Part shown: piece by piece, positions 45,283-57,800 of the stretch
Layout: each line of letters begins with the position of its first letter
Position numbering within the stretch: the stretch's first letter is position 1
Origin: Pagrus major
Lineage: Eukaryota > Chordata > Actinopteri > Spariformes > Sparidae
Assembly (NCBI RefSeq): GCF_040436345.1
Contig: NC_133221.1
Span: forward strand, 3,008,618 to 3,072,617
DNA: 64,000 nt
Direction of reading: 5' to 3'
Made by a program: the position numbers and the translations under genes
Notes under the pieces: model-generated
The model's input: only the letters and a program-made list of their open reading frames with translations
What the model was told of the DNA's origin: nothing
The model's database searches: none

Positions 45283-48200
45283 TTAAAGCTCGTCCTTCTT
45301 CTTCTTCTTTGTCTCCTCCTCCTTGTGGAAGACCTTTCCATCCGACTGCTTCCTCCAGCTCAGTTTGACGTCTCCATCCACCCCCTGGTCCTTCAGCCTC
45401 TGTTTGAACTGATAAAACCTCCTCAGCATCATCACTCACATAGAGATATTACATTCTGCACTGTTCTTTATATTTTCCTCTATTTCAGGAGCGCTCTGCA
45501 TCACATTTATATATTCACATGTTTTGTTCCCTAAGATGGCGTCGCCCTGTTGGCCTGCTGTCCTTTCTGACTTTCTCCTCCTCTTTCTTCTGTTGTAAAG
45601 GCTCTGGCTTTTCTAAAACTGATAGTAAAGTTTGTGCTGAGCGTCGACTCTTAACGAGTCACAGTTGTGCCTCAGTCAGGCCTGCAGAGCGGCACGACTA
45701 CGCTCTTTAATCCTGCACATATGTACGTGCACAGCTTCCTACACAATGCTCAGGTCATGTCATGTTTATCTGTTTCCTACCTCTTCACACTGTTTCTTGT
45801 TCTGCTGAGTTTTCCCTCGGGGGATCAACAAAGTCTGATTTTATTTGAATTTGTTCTGTTTGTGTATAAAATTAGAAAGGTCCAACATGATTTACCTCCT
45901 TCAACATTTGTTCCAACACAGCAGGGTCGTTGAGATCCAGAGAGGAGTCCTTTCTCTCCAGACGCACTTTGATCACTTGCCTTGTAGTCGTAGGGACTGT
46001 GAAAAAATATGTTCATATAAATATTGACTCATCAGTCTGAACAATGACAGGGAACATGTGGCTCTGTCCTCCATCTGTGGCATCTGTTTGCTAACTTTAC
46101 AGACAATTTCATGTCAATGATAAACATCAGGAGTGTTTACATTTTATTTTCTGTCCATAACTTTATGTTTTGTGTTGTTTTTGTTACATTATCATTGAGG
46201 ACATTTGATGCTAAATTAAACCAAAATCCAAATATAAATACAAGTTGAATAAAGAGTTAACACTCACGTGGGCTGTAGCAAACGAACGGTCTCTTCTGGA
46301 CACAGGGAGCATCCCACCATTTTCCATATATGCCCAAGTCTGCCACCGCACAAGCATCTATCCCACCATAGTTATTAGGTTGACCTTGATCCCAGTACCT
46401 AAATGAGGAGTTACTTCCATCCGACCACTTCCAGGAGTCTCTGAAAAGGCCGATCCAGGCTAGTTGTCCTGGAGGTACCAAGTCCTTTACCTCCTGGTTC
46501 TCTGCTGTGTTCCTCACACTGGCCAGGTCTGTGTGGTGATCTCTGCAGTAGCTCTGGGCCTCAGTCCAGGTCATGGAAGTCTCGATGAGGACAAACGTCA
46601 CATTCAGCCCTGAAAACAGAGCACAGTGCTGTGCAGAGGTACTATAACATACAGTTTACCATCCATGCCGTGTCTGTGGCAGTATTCACAGCATTATAAA
46701 TCCACTGAATTAATGACTTTGTAAAATAAAAATGGAAGACATGATCATCTTAATAAATGTTACTGAGTATTTCTTCAGTCTCTCCCCATTAATAATCACA
46801 TCCTTAAAATCTACATCTAATAGATTGACACATTATTTTTTCTACATGTGAATATTTCCTCAGATTTCTGAAACACAAACATACGGGCCCCTCTGAAGGG
46901 TCACCAGATACATCTGAGGGCTCGTCAGATGGTTGATGGGAGAGGAAAGAAAAGAAAAAAGTTCTGATGCACAAATCTGTCTTCAGTTTTTCTTTTCTTT
47001 AACTTTCCTCCAATATTTGCTTTCACATAAAACATTGGATCATCTGACTTCTTTGGACTTCACCATGTGAGAAGTTTAGTGGGGAAATGTTTCTTTGGTG
47101 GAACTAACAACACATGAACATGTGAAACATGACAAGAAGCTCCAGTAGACAGAGCTTTGTGTCAGAGGTCACCAGCACAAAGAAACAAGAAGGTTGGGAA
47201 CTAGTTCAATATATAACAATGTGTTGTATTTTATAAGCTTCTCATATGTTCTTTAATGTTTATATTCATCTGAACAGTAACAAGTAACTACAGCTGTTGA
47301 GTAAATGAAGTCAATTCAAGAATACATCATTTTCCCTCTGAGATCCAGTGGAGTTATAAAGTTACACAGTAAATAAAGTAGCGTAGTAATAGAGTACATG
47401 TACTCAGTTGCTTTCATGTGGGGTGTGGAGCCAGATCTGCCTTTTATTATCTGAAACAGCTAAATTGCGGCCACGTCTCCGTCTGAGTGACTCAGAGACT
47501 GCAGCATGTTTTTAAATCCAGCAGGATGGACTATTACAATGCTCTTCTATCTGCTCCACCCAAACAAGTCATTCATCACTGACAAGCTTCTTTTTCTCAT
47601 TCTCACCTGCATCGCTGTCAAATCATCAATATTAATTGCTGCCTTATTGGCTTGTAAGTCGTCTGTAAAGCTCTTTGAATTGTACTAACTTTGATGGAAG
47701 GTGCTGTAAATAAAGTTTGACTGACTGATCCTGTATCGGCCCAAATAATGAGGGAGAGCTCAAGAACCTGAACTGGTGTTTTAAACTTCACTGAATGTTC
47801 TCACCTCTGACATCCATGCAGACCGAATGAAGGCGAGTTTTACAATCAACGTCGTTCCATCGTCCACCATCATCATAAATCGTTGTGCAGTGCTCTCTAC
47901 TGTTTTGGTTGTCTGGTTGTCCAGTCCACCACTGTCTGAACTCAGTCTCGCCGTCTTTGTAGAAACTGGTGTCTGACAGTGACCACCTCCAGCTGTTCAC
48001 GTCATCATACAGCCCGATCCAGACACTCTGAAAGCAATATTTTAATATATCTTTCTTTAGCCTCACATTTATTACACGGCAACACAATATACACTCAAAA
48101 GTTAATCTGAGGCTTCAGCAGTCTGAGTGACACAGATCCAGTTCATATCCTCCAAAGTGACAGGCTTTCTAATACAACATTCCCTCCTTTTGTTTCCATC

Positions 48201-50258
48201 CACTGCAGCTCAACAGGGACACTCAGTCTGGTGAAACACAACGAGGGAGTTTTATATTAAAAGCACTTCACAGCCCGATTCTAAAAGAGTTGGGACGCTG
48301 TGGAGAATAAAGACACAATGCAAACATTTCCAAAGAACTGACTTCAGTCCTGCTGCTCCTGAGCTCATGTAGTAAAATCATTTATACAATCATGTGTTTG
48401 ACGACCTCGCCCCATCCTTGCTTGTGAACGACTGAGCCTTTGGAGGACGCCCCTTTCATACCCGATTATGATACGATCACCTGTTACCGATGAACCTGTT
48501 CACCTGTGGAAGCTTCCAACACAACAACTTTCAGGCTTTTGTTGCCCCGTCACAATTTGTTTGAAACGCGTCGCTTCAGAATAGACATATATTTACACAA
48601 ATCAGTGAAGCTGAACATGAAATAAATAAATTGTCTTTGTACTGTTTTAAATTGAGTTTATGTCAAAAAGGATCAGCAAATTATCACATTCCCCGATTCT
48701 GTTTAATTTGTATTTTACACAACGTCCCAACTTCTTTGGAATGAGCGTTGTATACATATATAGACATATGTAGACATATAGTCTATGAGTACATTTCATA
48801 TTGTAAACAAATAAATATGAGGCATTTTCTAGAGGTAGAGGTAGGAGTAGTTTAGATTCAAGCTGCACCTTAATCAGACACAAGATTAAAGTGCTGCTTA
48901 CAATGTCCTTCTGAGAAGTAGTGGAGTAGAAGTACAGAGTGGCATTAAATGGAAATACCCAAGTACAAGTACAGTACCTCAAAATGTTACTTCAAAATGT
49001 ATCTACTGACTTTACACCAATGTGGAAGTGCAAAACTTTCAACCTGCGTGTCATTTACATGTTTGTCAAAAATGGCTTTGAGACTAAAGAAAGACATCAG
49101 TGAACTCACATTGGACACTTTGCTTTTATCTACGGTGTCGATCAGGATCCTCACGTCCTCCATGTTGTCTATAGTTGCCAGGTCAGTGTATTTCTCTCTG
49201 CAGTACCTCTGAGCTTCAGTCATGTTCTTCCAGTCAGAAACAAAATGGTACTGACGAGGGACATGTGATGAGACAGCACTCAGCCCTGTAGAGACAGACA
49301 TGCATACTGGTGACATTTGGGTGAAACATGACTTCTATGAATCATCTGGACTTTGTCACGTTGCATTTCAGTGTATTCAGGTGTGTCGTTGTCTCTGTCA
49401 GTAAAATCAGCTGTGGAATGTAACAAAGTCATTTACTTAAGTACTGTACTTAAACTAGTGACAGGGTTGGGGGTGTCTGTTGACACTTTAAGGACAATTT
49501 GGAGTATTTCTGTTTATGTAACTTTATATTTCTACTCCATTACATTTCACTGTAATATCAGACTTTTACTGCAGCACATTTAATTGTTATTCAGGTGAAG
49601 ATTTTAGTCTAAAGACACATGACAACCTGAAATACAATAAAATACATAGTTATATATTACACCAGTGTTTCTCTGGGACGTCCCAGTAACTCAAGTGGTA
49701 GAGCATGCGTCTCATGCACAGAGGCTGATCATTAAAGGGGCACTACGTAGTTTTGGAGAAGAAATTCAAACTCAGAATTTTAATATTTAAAATACATACT
49801 AATGAACTGATTGAATCATCCCTAATTGCATTTTTAAGAATAAATGAGAGCTGTGATTGGTTCCTGCTTTATTCAGACAGATCCCAGTTTATTGTTTTTT
49901 GTTTTAAAAGTCAGTTCAGCATCGAGAAATATTGAGGAACTCAGTGATGGTTTGTAAACGACACACACCAAAGCTGGACTGGAAAAAATAGAAAGCTAAA
50001 GATTGTAAGAGCTGCAGCGTGACCACAAAATATTTCAGGGTAAAAGAAATCAAATTCAGAGGATTCAGTTTGCATTAGTCTGTGCGTCAACCAAAGGAGA
50101 AGGATTATATAAATGTGGGACATCATTTTTAATTTAGACTTCTGATGACAGTTTTGTCCCCACAAGGTTTTGTGCTGTAATAAAAGAATATAAACATCTA
50201 TAAAACAAATAAACTACTGACCTGATGCAGCCATGATGAGCAGCAGGACTGCGTCCAT
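45283..50258 (-). CDS. Gene F: two-CTLD C-type lectin with signal peptide and C-terminal KDEL
   Basis: Minus-strand exons in transcript order: 50258-50222, 49285-49110, 48027-47805, 46609-46268, 45996-45896 and 45408-45283 (334 aa). Junctions are all GT-AG and in phase. Start MDAVLLLIMAAS, with the signal peptide ending GLSAVSS. CTLD1 has [25 protein letters not shown] and WND (galactose-type pair); one extra residue in YDDGGRWND makes exon 3 223 nt. CTLD2 has [31 protein letters not shown], then QPN where E and G have EPN, and WWDAPC. The tail is as in E with five lysines before KDEL. It lies tail to tail with E. CTLD2 sugar preference is uncertain because of QPN. ER-lumenal location is inferred from signal peptide plus KDEL. 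Confidence 0.87.
47480..47735 (+). repeat. CR1/Rex-like LINE tail in gene F intron 3
   Basis: Same insertion as 35878-36125 and 57075-57330. It ends in aataaagtttgactgactga. Confidence 0.6.
48269..48752. repeat. Non-autonomous DNA transposon in gene F intron 2
   Basis: Inverted counterpart of 34723-35206, with the same gttgggacg-containing termini. Confidence 0.6.
49736..49795 (+). repeat. piggyBac-derived element, left-end remnant upstream of F exon 2
   Basis: It begins aggggcactacgtagttttg after TTAA (49732-49735). After about 55 bases it jumps to sequence that lies beyond the full element in the G unit (gattgaatcatcc), so the interior and right end are deleted here. Confidence 0.65.
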
Positions 50259-50367
50259 CTTCGTCGGCTCTCTGTTCGTTCTGATGTGAGACGTCAGACT
50301 TGTGGCTGTTGATGTAGCTCATTAAAGCTGACACTGCTTCAACACAGTACGTCACTGTCCACCTGTG

Positions 50368-50375
50368 ATTTGCAT
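50368..50375 (-). promoter_or_regulatory. Octamer motif upstream of gene F
   Basis: ATGCAAAT read on the coding strand, 117 bases before the ATG, identical in orientation and spacing to gene E. The corresponding region of gene G has lost it. Confidence 0.5.
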
Positions 50376-50399
50376 TATTGGGAGCTGTAAACTTCGAGT

Positions 50400-51278
50400 A
50401 CACTGCTAAAACTGAACCTTACCCTTTATGCATGACATGGTTTGCATCCTTCATTTGGCTATCACAATGTTTATGACAAGGACACACACAAGAACAACAT
50501 ATTCATGGAAAATTTCATTACACATACCTTAATGTTCGTGCCAGACTGGGTCCATGGGATTCTTTGCTGAGTCTCAGCCTCATCCCAGCGCTGTAAAACA
50601 ACAGAGAGATACTCTGTCACACGTAAAAGTCATGTGTTCATAATTTTATTTGAGTAAAAGTAGGATTGAAATGTGATTAATGTATCAAAAGTAAAAGTAC
50701 TCATACTTCTGAAAAACGCCCCTGTGAGGGTTACATTTTATTATTGATGCACACATGCATGCAATATATTTATTTGTTGATTATATTTTGTATCAATCTG
50801 AATCTGATGGTCACTTAAACTTTACAATATGTGTAGTACAGTGAAAAGTATAAAACCCTGAAATGTAGAGGTGTAGATGTTTACAGGTACAAGTGACACA
50901 TGATGAAGGAAGCAGCCCTCCTCCCCTCACAACAGCTCAGAGGACAGCAGAGGGAGGAGCCCCACACACAACACACACTCACACACACACAGAGAAAAGA
51001 GGAACTGTAGACCAGAATAGACGGGATGATCAGATATGATTTTCATACACTGAGGTACGTGTCAGGCAGCAGGTCTAACAGGTGTCAGATGACCAGGCCG
51101 CTGTACCATCTTCTCTCACACCATGTTTAACACGTATAGAAATCTGACCAACGACAGGCAGAAATCCACATTACTTCTGTGGACAAACCACCAGAATAAA
51201 GTGAGTTTCAACCTGCCGGCCTGACGTTTACGTAATCGTCAGAAATGTCTTTGAGATGAGAGAGAAAGGTGAACTCAC
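50400..51278. other. Upstream region of gene F
   Basis: No gene seen. The segment 50995-51215 recurs at 62011-62228 and, in part, at 63838-64000, always next to CA-rich sequence. Confidence 0.5.
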
Positions 51279-51385
51279 GTGGCTGTATTCAGAGTCCACC
51301 ATTGAGCTTTTATCTGCCGTGTCGCTCAGGATCTTCACGTCCTCCATGTTGTCTGTAGTTGCCAGGTGTGTGTGTGTGTTTTTAC
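51279..51385 (-). pseudogene. H1: D-like CTLD1 exon 2 fragment
   Basis: The minus strand encodes THLATTDNMEDVKILSDTAD and ends DSEYSH before an intact GT donor. This is the gene D type of exon 2 ending. The first half of the exon is replaced by a dispersed repeat (tagggcatttagcagacgct and cttacaataagtac at about 51388-51440). No partner exons are nearby. It is a remnant of a lost D-like gene. Confidence 0.7.
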
Positions 51386-51387
51386 AT

Positions 51388-51640
51388 TTAGGGCATTTAG
51401 CAGACGCTTTTGTGCAAAGCGACTTACAATAAGTACATTTGTCACAAGAAAGAAACCACAACACATCACCGTCGAGAAAGTAGAAAAGAAAAAATAAAAA
51501 CAATCTTCAAAGCTCTCATCTGAGCAAAGTAGCTGCTATTTATCAATGATACCTTAAGTACATAAGTGCTAAAGGTAAGAACATACAAGTGCATATCATT
51601 TTATTTGGGGGGGGGGGAGTCTGAACAAGTGAGTCTTGAG
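51388..51640. repeat. Dispersed fish repeat inserted in the H1 exon
   Basis: It contains gggcatttagcagacgcttt followed by gcgacttacaa, a sequence very common in teleost genomes. The family name is uncertain. A G-run at 51608-51617 follows. Confidence 0.5.
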
Positions 51641-51689
51641 TCTTCTGCAGAAGATGGCGAGTGACTCTACTGTCCTCACATTGGCCTTG

Positions 51690-52721
51690 CCTTGCCCTCC
51701 CGTCCTGTCCCGCCTCCGAGGTGTTGGCCTTACCGTCCCGCCCTCCGAGGTGTTGGCCTTACCGTCCCGCCTCCGAGGTGTTGGCCTTACCGTCCCGCCT
51801 CCGAGGTGTTGGCCTTACCGTCCCACCCTCCGAGGTGTTGGCCTTGCCGTCCCGCCCTCCGAGGTGTTGGCCTTGCCGTCCCGCCCTCCGAGGTGTTGGC
51901 CTTACAGTCCCGCCTCCCGAGGTGTTGGCCTTACCGTCCCGCCCTCCGAGGTGTTGGCCTTACCGTCCCACCCTCCGAGGTGTTGGCCTTGCCGTCCCGC
52001 CCTCCGAGGTGTTGGCCTTGCCGTCCCGCCCTCCGAGGTGTTGGCCTTGCCGTCCCGCCTCCCGAGGTGTTGGCCTTACCGTCCCGCCTCCGAGGTGTTG
52101 GCCTTACCGTCCCGCCTCCCGAGGTGTTGGCCGTCCCGCCCCCGAGGTGTTGGCCTTACCGTCCCGCCCTCCGAGGTGTTGGCCTTACCGTCCCGCCCTC
52201 CGAGGTGTTGGCCTTACCGTCCCGCCTCCCGAGGTGTTGGCCTTACCGTCCCGCCCTCCGAGGTGTTGGCCTTACCGTCCCGCCTCCCGAGGTGTTGGCC
52301 TTACCGTCCCGCCTCCGAGGTGTTGGCCTTACCGTCCCGCCCTCCGAGGTGTTGGCCTTGCCGTCCCGCCTCCGAGGTGTTGGCCTTGCCGTCCCGCCTC
52401 CGAGGTGTTGGCCTTGCCGTCCCGCCCCCGAGGTGTTGGCCTTACCGTCCCGCCTCCGAGGTGTTGGCCTTGCCGTCCCGCCTCCCGAGGTGTTGGCCTT
52501 GCCGTCCCGCCTCCGAGGTGTTGGCCTTGCCGTCCCGCCCCCGAGGTGTTGGCCTTGCCGTCCCGCCCCCGAGGTGTTGGCCTTACCGTCCCGCCTCCCG
52601 AGGTGTTGGCCTTACCGTCCCGCCTCCGAGGTGTTGGCCTTACCGTCCCGCCCTCCCGAGGTGTTGGCCGTCCGCCTCCCGAGGTGTTGGCCGTCCCGCC
52701 TCCGAGGTGTTGGCCTTGCCG
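51690..52721 (+). repeat. GC-rich minisatellite, unit about 28-29 bp
   Basis: About 36 head-to-tail units built from ccgaggtgttggcctt and ccgtcccgcc. Variants alternate cttacc/cttgcc and gcctcc/gccctcc. Because unit lengths are not multiples of three and contain no stop in any forward phase, all three forward frames stay open for more than 1 kb. This is not evidence of coding. It is absent from the F-side counterpart next to the intact tRNA. Confidence 0.92.
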
Positions 52722-52732
52722 TCCCGTCCCTC

Positions 52733-52763
52733 CTCCCCGCGCAGGTTTGAATCCTGCCCACAA
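52733..52763 (+). pseudogene. Decayed 3' half of tRNA-Ser
   Basis: It matches the variable arm, B box (GGTTTGAATCC, one change) and acceptor side of the intact tRNA at 42960-43041. The 5' half is replaced by the minisatellite. The shared flanking sequence then continues into the F/G unit. Confidence 0.85.
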
Positions 52764-54059
52764 GGACTTGATGTTTTGACTTTCTCATATAGTTACAATG
52801 GACTTTGAATAGTTCTTATCAGTCTGTGCTACCAGAAACACAGGCGAGGAACAGGCAGCTGGGTTTATTTGTAACTGAAAAATGTAGGGTTCAGGATTCA
52901 TGGTTCATACAGGATGTTAATGGCAGCAAATTAAATCATACGAGACTAACAAATAATACTTGATTCCCTTGTTTTGTCATAAAAATTTCAACCATTATTT
53001 TTACACATTACAAAAATTGGCTACACAACGATATAGATCTAAATATCTACTGCTACATTTCATTTAAATAAGGGATGATAACATTACTGCAATTCGTGTA
53101 TTTCACCATCAGGGGGAGCTGCTTGTCTGGTGCTTGCTGTTTACGTTTGGGACAGTCTGTGGTTACACTGGTGACTCAACTGTGATCATCAGTGACTGTG
53201 CAGAGTTACTGTACACTATGAAAGTCACAGAAGTCTAGTCATGTTATTTATTGATTGATTTAACTGTGTCACATATAGGCTGAGGAACAGCTGCACAAGC
53301 TGAACAGTTTTCATGAATGTTGCGTTGTAAAAACAAAAAAAGAAGAAAAAACTCTAAATAAAATATGTTTGTAATATTTGAATTACAATATAAAGACAAG
53401 GAAGCAACCAAACTCAGCTGTGTGAGTCATCTTTATTTTCTAAATTGAGCAACAGGCATAAACAAACACCAGACTTTAACAAACTATGACATAAAAAGTC
53501 CAAATTACAGTTTGAGATACAAAAGTAAATATACAGTACTGTGCAAAAGTTTTAGGCAGGTGTGAAGAAATGCTGTCAACTAAGAATGCTTTCAAAAATA
53601 TCAATAATAATTGTTTATTTTTATCAATTTACAAATGCAAAGTGAGCGAACAAAAGAAAAATGTAAATCAAATCAATATTTGGTGTTACGACCCTTTGCC
53701 TTCAAACCAGCATCAGTTCTTATTTTGTAGGATTATAGTCAGGTGTATGATCAGCCAATTATACCAGACAGGTGCTAATGATCATCAATTTCACATGTAG
53801 GTTGAAACACAGTGATTAACTGAGACAGAAACAGCTGTGTAGGAGGCTTAACACCGGGTGAGGAACAGCCAAACTCTGCTACCAAGGTGACGTTGTGGAA
53901 GACAGTGTCATGTCACAGGTCAAACACCAGGGCAAGACTGAGCACAGCAACAAGGCAGATGTTAAAGATTCTTCAAACATTAAAGCTCATCTTTTTAATG
54001 TTGTTTTCACTGCAGTTTCCTCCAGTCAGTTCTTATCTCATCTAACCTGCAGTCATTTA

Positions 54060-54205
54060 TCTCATCACATAGTATATTATCTCATCACACAGTATATTAT
54101 CTTATCACACAGTATTTTATCTCATCACACAGTATTTTATCTCATCACACAGTATATTATCTCATCACACAGTATATTAACTTATCACACAGTATATTAT
54201 CTCAT
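54060..54205 (-). repeat. 20-bp minisatellite downstream of gene G
   Basis: About seven units of the gataatatactgtgtgatga family, equivalent to the arrays after E and F. Confidence 0.85.
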
Positions 54206-54540
54206 CTATGTCAGAAAAGAGTGAATAAAGTCTGTTATAAGTTCCCACAGCCAAATGAGATCACTTCAAATGTCTTGTTATAATCGACCAACAGTCTGAA
54301 ACACAAAGATATTAAGTTTATGATCATATATGAGAAGAAAACATCAAATCCTCACATTGAAGAAGCTTGAACCAGAGAATATTTGGTACGTTTAGTTGAC
54401 AAATAACTGAAAGGATTAACTGATGATCAAAATAGTTCATGTGACTGATCAGTTCATCCACATGTTGCAGGTCTATTCTGACACATTACATGAGGACTTT
54501 GAGGAAAGACTCACACAAACTCAACATTAAAGGAGCATTC

Positions 54541-54888
54541 TGTAGTTTTGGTGAAGAAATGTTAATGAGCAGAGAAAGATCTTCATTGGCTGATTTTTTT
54601 CTGCCTAAACAAACTAAATAAACAAACTCTTTGTTTTCATGACTGAATAAACAAACTGACCTTAAAGGACAACACAGTTTATACTGTTTTACTTTGTTTA
54701 CATGTGGCGGACCCTGCCACCTCTCTAGCTTCAAACAGTGTTCTGGGACCTTATTCTCCTCTGAGAACAGCTTGTTTATTCACTGATGGAAAAGATAAAT
54801 GTTTCTGAGTTTGTATTATTACCTCATTAATATTGTAAATATTAAATTCTGAGTTTGAATTTCTCCTCCAAAACTACGTAGTGCCCCT
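54541..54888 (-). repeat. piggyBac-derived MITE abutting the gene G stop codon
   Basis: TTAA borders at 54537-54540 and 54889-54892, the latter overlapping the stop codon. Same insertion as in E and F. Confidence 0.8.
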
Positions 54889-57800
54889 TTAAAGCTCGTC
54901 CTTCTTCTTCTTCTTCTTCTTTGTCTCCTCCTCCTTGTGGAAGACCTTTCCATCCGACTGCTTCCTCCAGCTCAGTTTGACGTCTCCATCCACCCCCTGG
55001 TCCTTCAGCCTCTGTTTGAACTGATAAAACCTCCTCAGCATCATCACTCACATAGAGATATTACATTCTGCACTGTTCTTTATATTTTCCTCTATTTCAG
55101 GAGCGCTCTGCATCACATTTATATATTCACATGTTTTGTTCCCTAAGATGGCGTCGCCCTGTTGGCCTGCTGTCCTTTCTGACTTTCTCCTCCTCTTTCT
55201 TCTGTTGTAAAGGCTCTGGCTTTTCTAAAACTGATAGTAAAGTTTGTGCTGAGCGTCGACTCTTAACGAGTCACAGTTGTGCCTCAGTCAGGCCTGCAGA
55301 GCGGCACGACTACGCTCTTTAATCCTGCACATATGTACGTGCACAGCTTCCTACACAATGCTCAGGTCATGTCATGTTTATCTGTTTCCTACCTCTTCAC
55401 ACTGTTTCTTGTTCTGCTGAGTTTTCCCTCGGGGGATCAACAAAGTCTGATTTTATTTGAATTTGTTCTGTTTGTGTATAAAATTAGAAAGGTCCAACAT
55501 GATTTACCTCCTTCAACATTTGTTCCAACACAGCAGGGTCGTTGAGATCCAGAGAGGAGTCCTTTCTCTCCAGACGCACTTTGATCACTTGCCTTGTAGT
55601 CGTAGCTGAAAAAAAATATGTTCATATAAATATTGACTCATCAGTCTGAACAGTGACAGGGAACATGTGGCTCTGTCCTCCATCTGTGGCATCTGTTTGC
55701 TAACTTTACAGATAATTTCATGTCAATGATAAACATCAGGAGTGTTTACATTTTATTTTCTGTCCATAACTTTATGTTTTGTGTTGTTTTTGTTACATTA
55801 TCATTGAGGACATTTGATGCTAAATTAAACCAAAATCTGAAAATAAATACAAGTTGAATCAAAAGTTAACACTCACGTGGGCTGTAGCAAACGAACGGTA
55901 TCTTCAGGTCACAGGGATCGTCCCACCATTTTCCATCTCTGCCCAATTCTACCAGCACACAAGCCTGATTCCCACCATTTGGTTCACCTTGAGCCCAGTA
56001 CCTAAATGAGGAGTTTCTTCCATCCGACCACTTCCAGGAGTCTCTGAAAAGGCCGATCCAGGCTGGTTGTTCTGAAGGTACCAAGTCCTTTAACTCCTGG
56101 TGCTCTGCTGTGTTCCTCACACTGGCCAGGTCTGTGTGGTGATCTCTGCAGTAGCTCTGGGCCTCAGTCCAGGTCATGGAAGTATTGATGAGGACAAACG
56201 TCACCTTCAGCCCTGAAAACAGAGCACAGTGCTGTGCAGAGGTACTATAACATACAGTTTACCATACTATACTGTACATACTGTGCATTATAAATCCACT
56301 GAATTAATGACTTTGTAAAATAAAAATGGAAGACATGATCATCTTAATAAATGTTACTGAGTATTTCTTCAGTCTCTCCCCATTAATAATCACATCCTTA
56401 AAATCTACATCTAATAGATTGACACATTATTTTTTCTACATGTGAATATTTCCTCAGATTTCTGAAACACAAACATACGGGCCCCTCTGAAGGGTCACCA
56501 GATACATCTGAGGGCTCGTCAGATGGTTGATGGGAGAGGAAAGAAAAGAAAAAAGTTCTGATGCACAAATCTGTCTTCAGTTTTTCTTTCCTTTAACTTT
56601 CCTCCAATATTTGCTTTCACATAAAACATTGGATCATCTGACTTCTTTGGACTTCACCATGTGAGAAGTTTAGTGGGGAAATGTTTCTTTGGTGGAACTA
56701 ACAACACATGAACATGTGAAACATGACAAGAAGCTCCAGTAGACAGAGCTTTGTGTCAGAGGTCACCAGCAGAAAGAAACAAGAAGGTTGGGAACTAGTT
56801 CAATATATAACAATGTGTTGTATTTTATAAGCTTCTCATATGTTCTTTAATGTTTATATTCATCTGAACAGTAACAAGTAACTACAGCTGTTGAGTAAAT
56901 GAAGTCAATTCAAGAATACATCATTTTCCCTCTGAGATCCAGTGGAGTTATAAAGTTACACAGTAAATAAAGTAGCGTAGTAATAGAGTACATGCACTCA
57001 GTTGCTTTCATGTGGGGTGTGGAGCCAGATCTGCCTTTTATTATCTGAAACAGCTAAATTGCGGCCACGTCTCCGTCTGAGTGACTCAGAGACTGCAGCA
57101 TGTTTTTAAATCCAGCAGGATGGACTATTACAATGCTCTTCTATCTGCTCCACCCAAACAAGTCATTCATCACTGACAAGCTTCTTTTTCTCATTCTCAC
57201 CTGCATCGCTGTCAAATCATCAATATTAATTGCTGCCTTATTGGCTTGTAAGTCGTCTGTAAAGCTCTTTGAATTGTACTAACTTTGATGGAAGGTGCTG
57301 TAAATAAAGTTTGACTGACTGATCCTGTATCGGCCCAAATAATGAGGGAGAGCTCAAGAACCTGAACTGGTGTGTTTTAAACTTCACTGAATGTTCTCAC
57401 CTCTGACATCCATGCAGACCGACCAAAAGCGATTTTTACAATCAACGTCGTTCCATCGTCCATCACCAAACATCAGTGTGCAGTGCTCTCTACTTTTATA
57501 GTTGTCTGGTTGTCCAGTCCACCAATGTCTGAACTCAGTCTCCCCGTCTTTGTAGAAACTGGTGTCTGACAGTGACCACCTCCAGCTGTTCACGTCATCA
57601 TACAGCCCGATCCAGACACCCTGAAAGCAATATTTTAATAAATCTTTCTTTAGCCTCACATTTATTACACGGCAACACAATATACACTCAAAAGTTAATC
57701 TGAGGCTTCAGCAGTCTGAGTGACACAGATCCAGTTCATATCCTCCAAAGTGACAGGCTTTCTAATACAACATTCCCTCCTTTTGTTTCCATCCACTGCA

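Larger units (their letters stand above)
43537..49735. repeat. Right arm of the inverted repeat / F unit
   Basis: Reverse-complement copy of 33735-39740. A longer unit (about 43010-51370) recurs in direct orientation at about 52738-62970, carrying gene G. Confidence 0.85.

Noticed and set aside
49678-49731. Possible tRNA gene (A-box-like, CAT-like loop)
   Set aside because: No B box or acceptor pairing. The same fragment recurs beside transposon ends, so it is a SINE piece.
51636-52808. Long Pro/Leu-rich open frames (three forward, one reverse)
   Set aside because: They are produced by the GC-rich minisatellite, which lacks stops in all forward phases. There is no start context, domain or splice structure.
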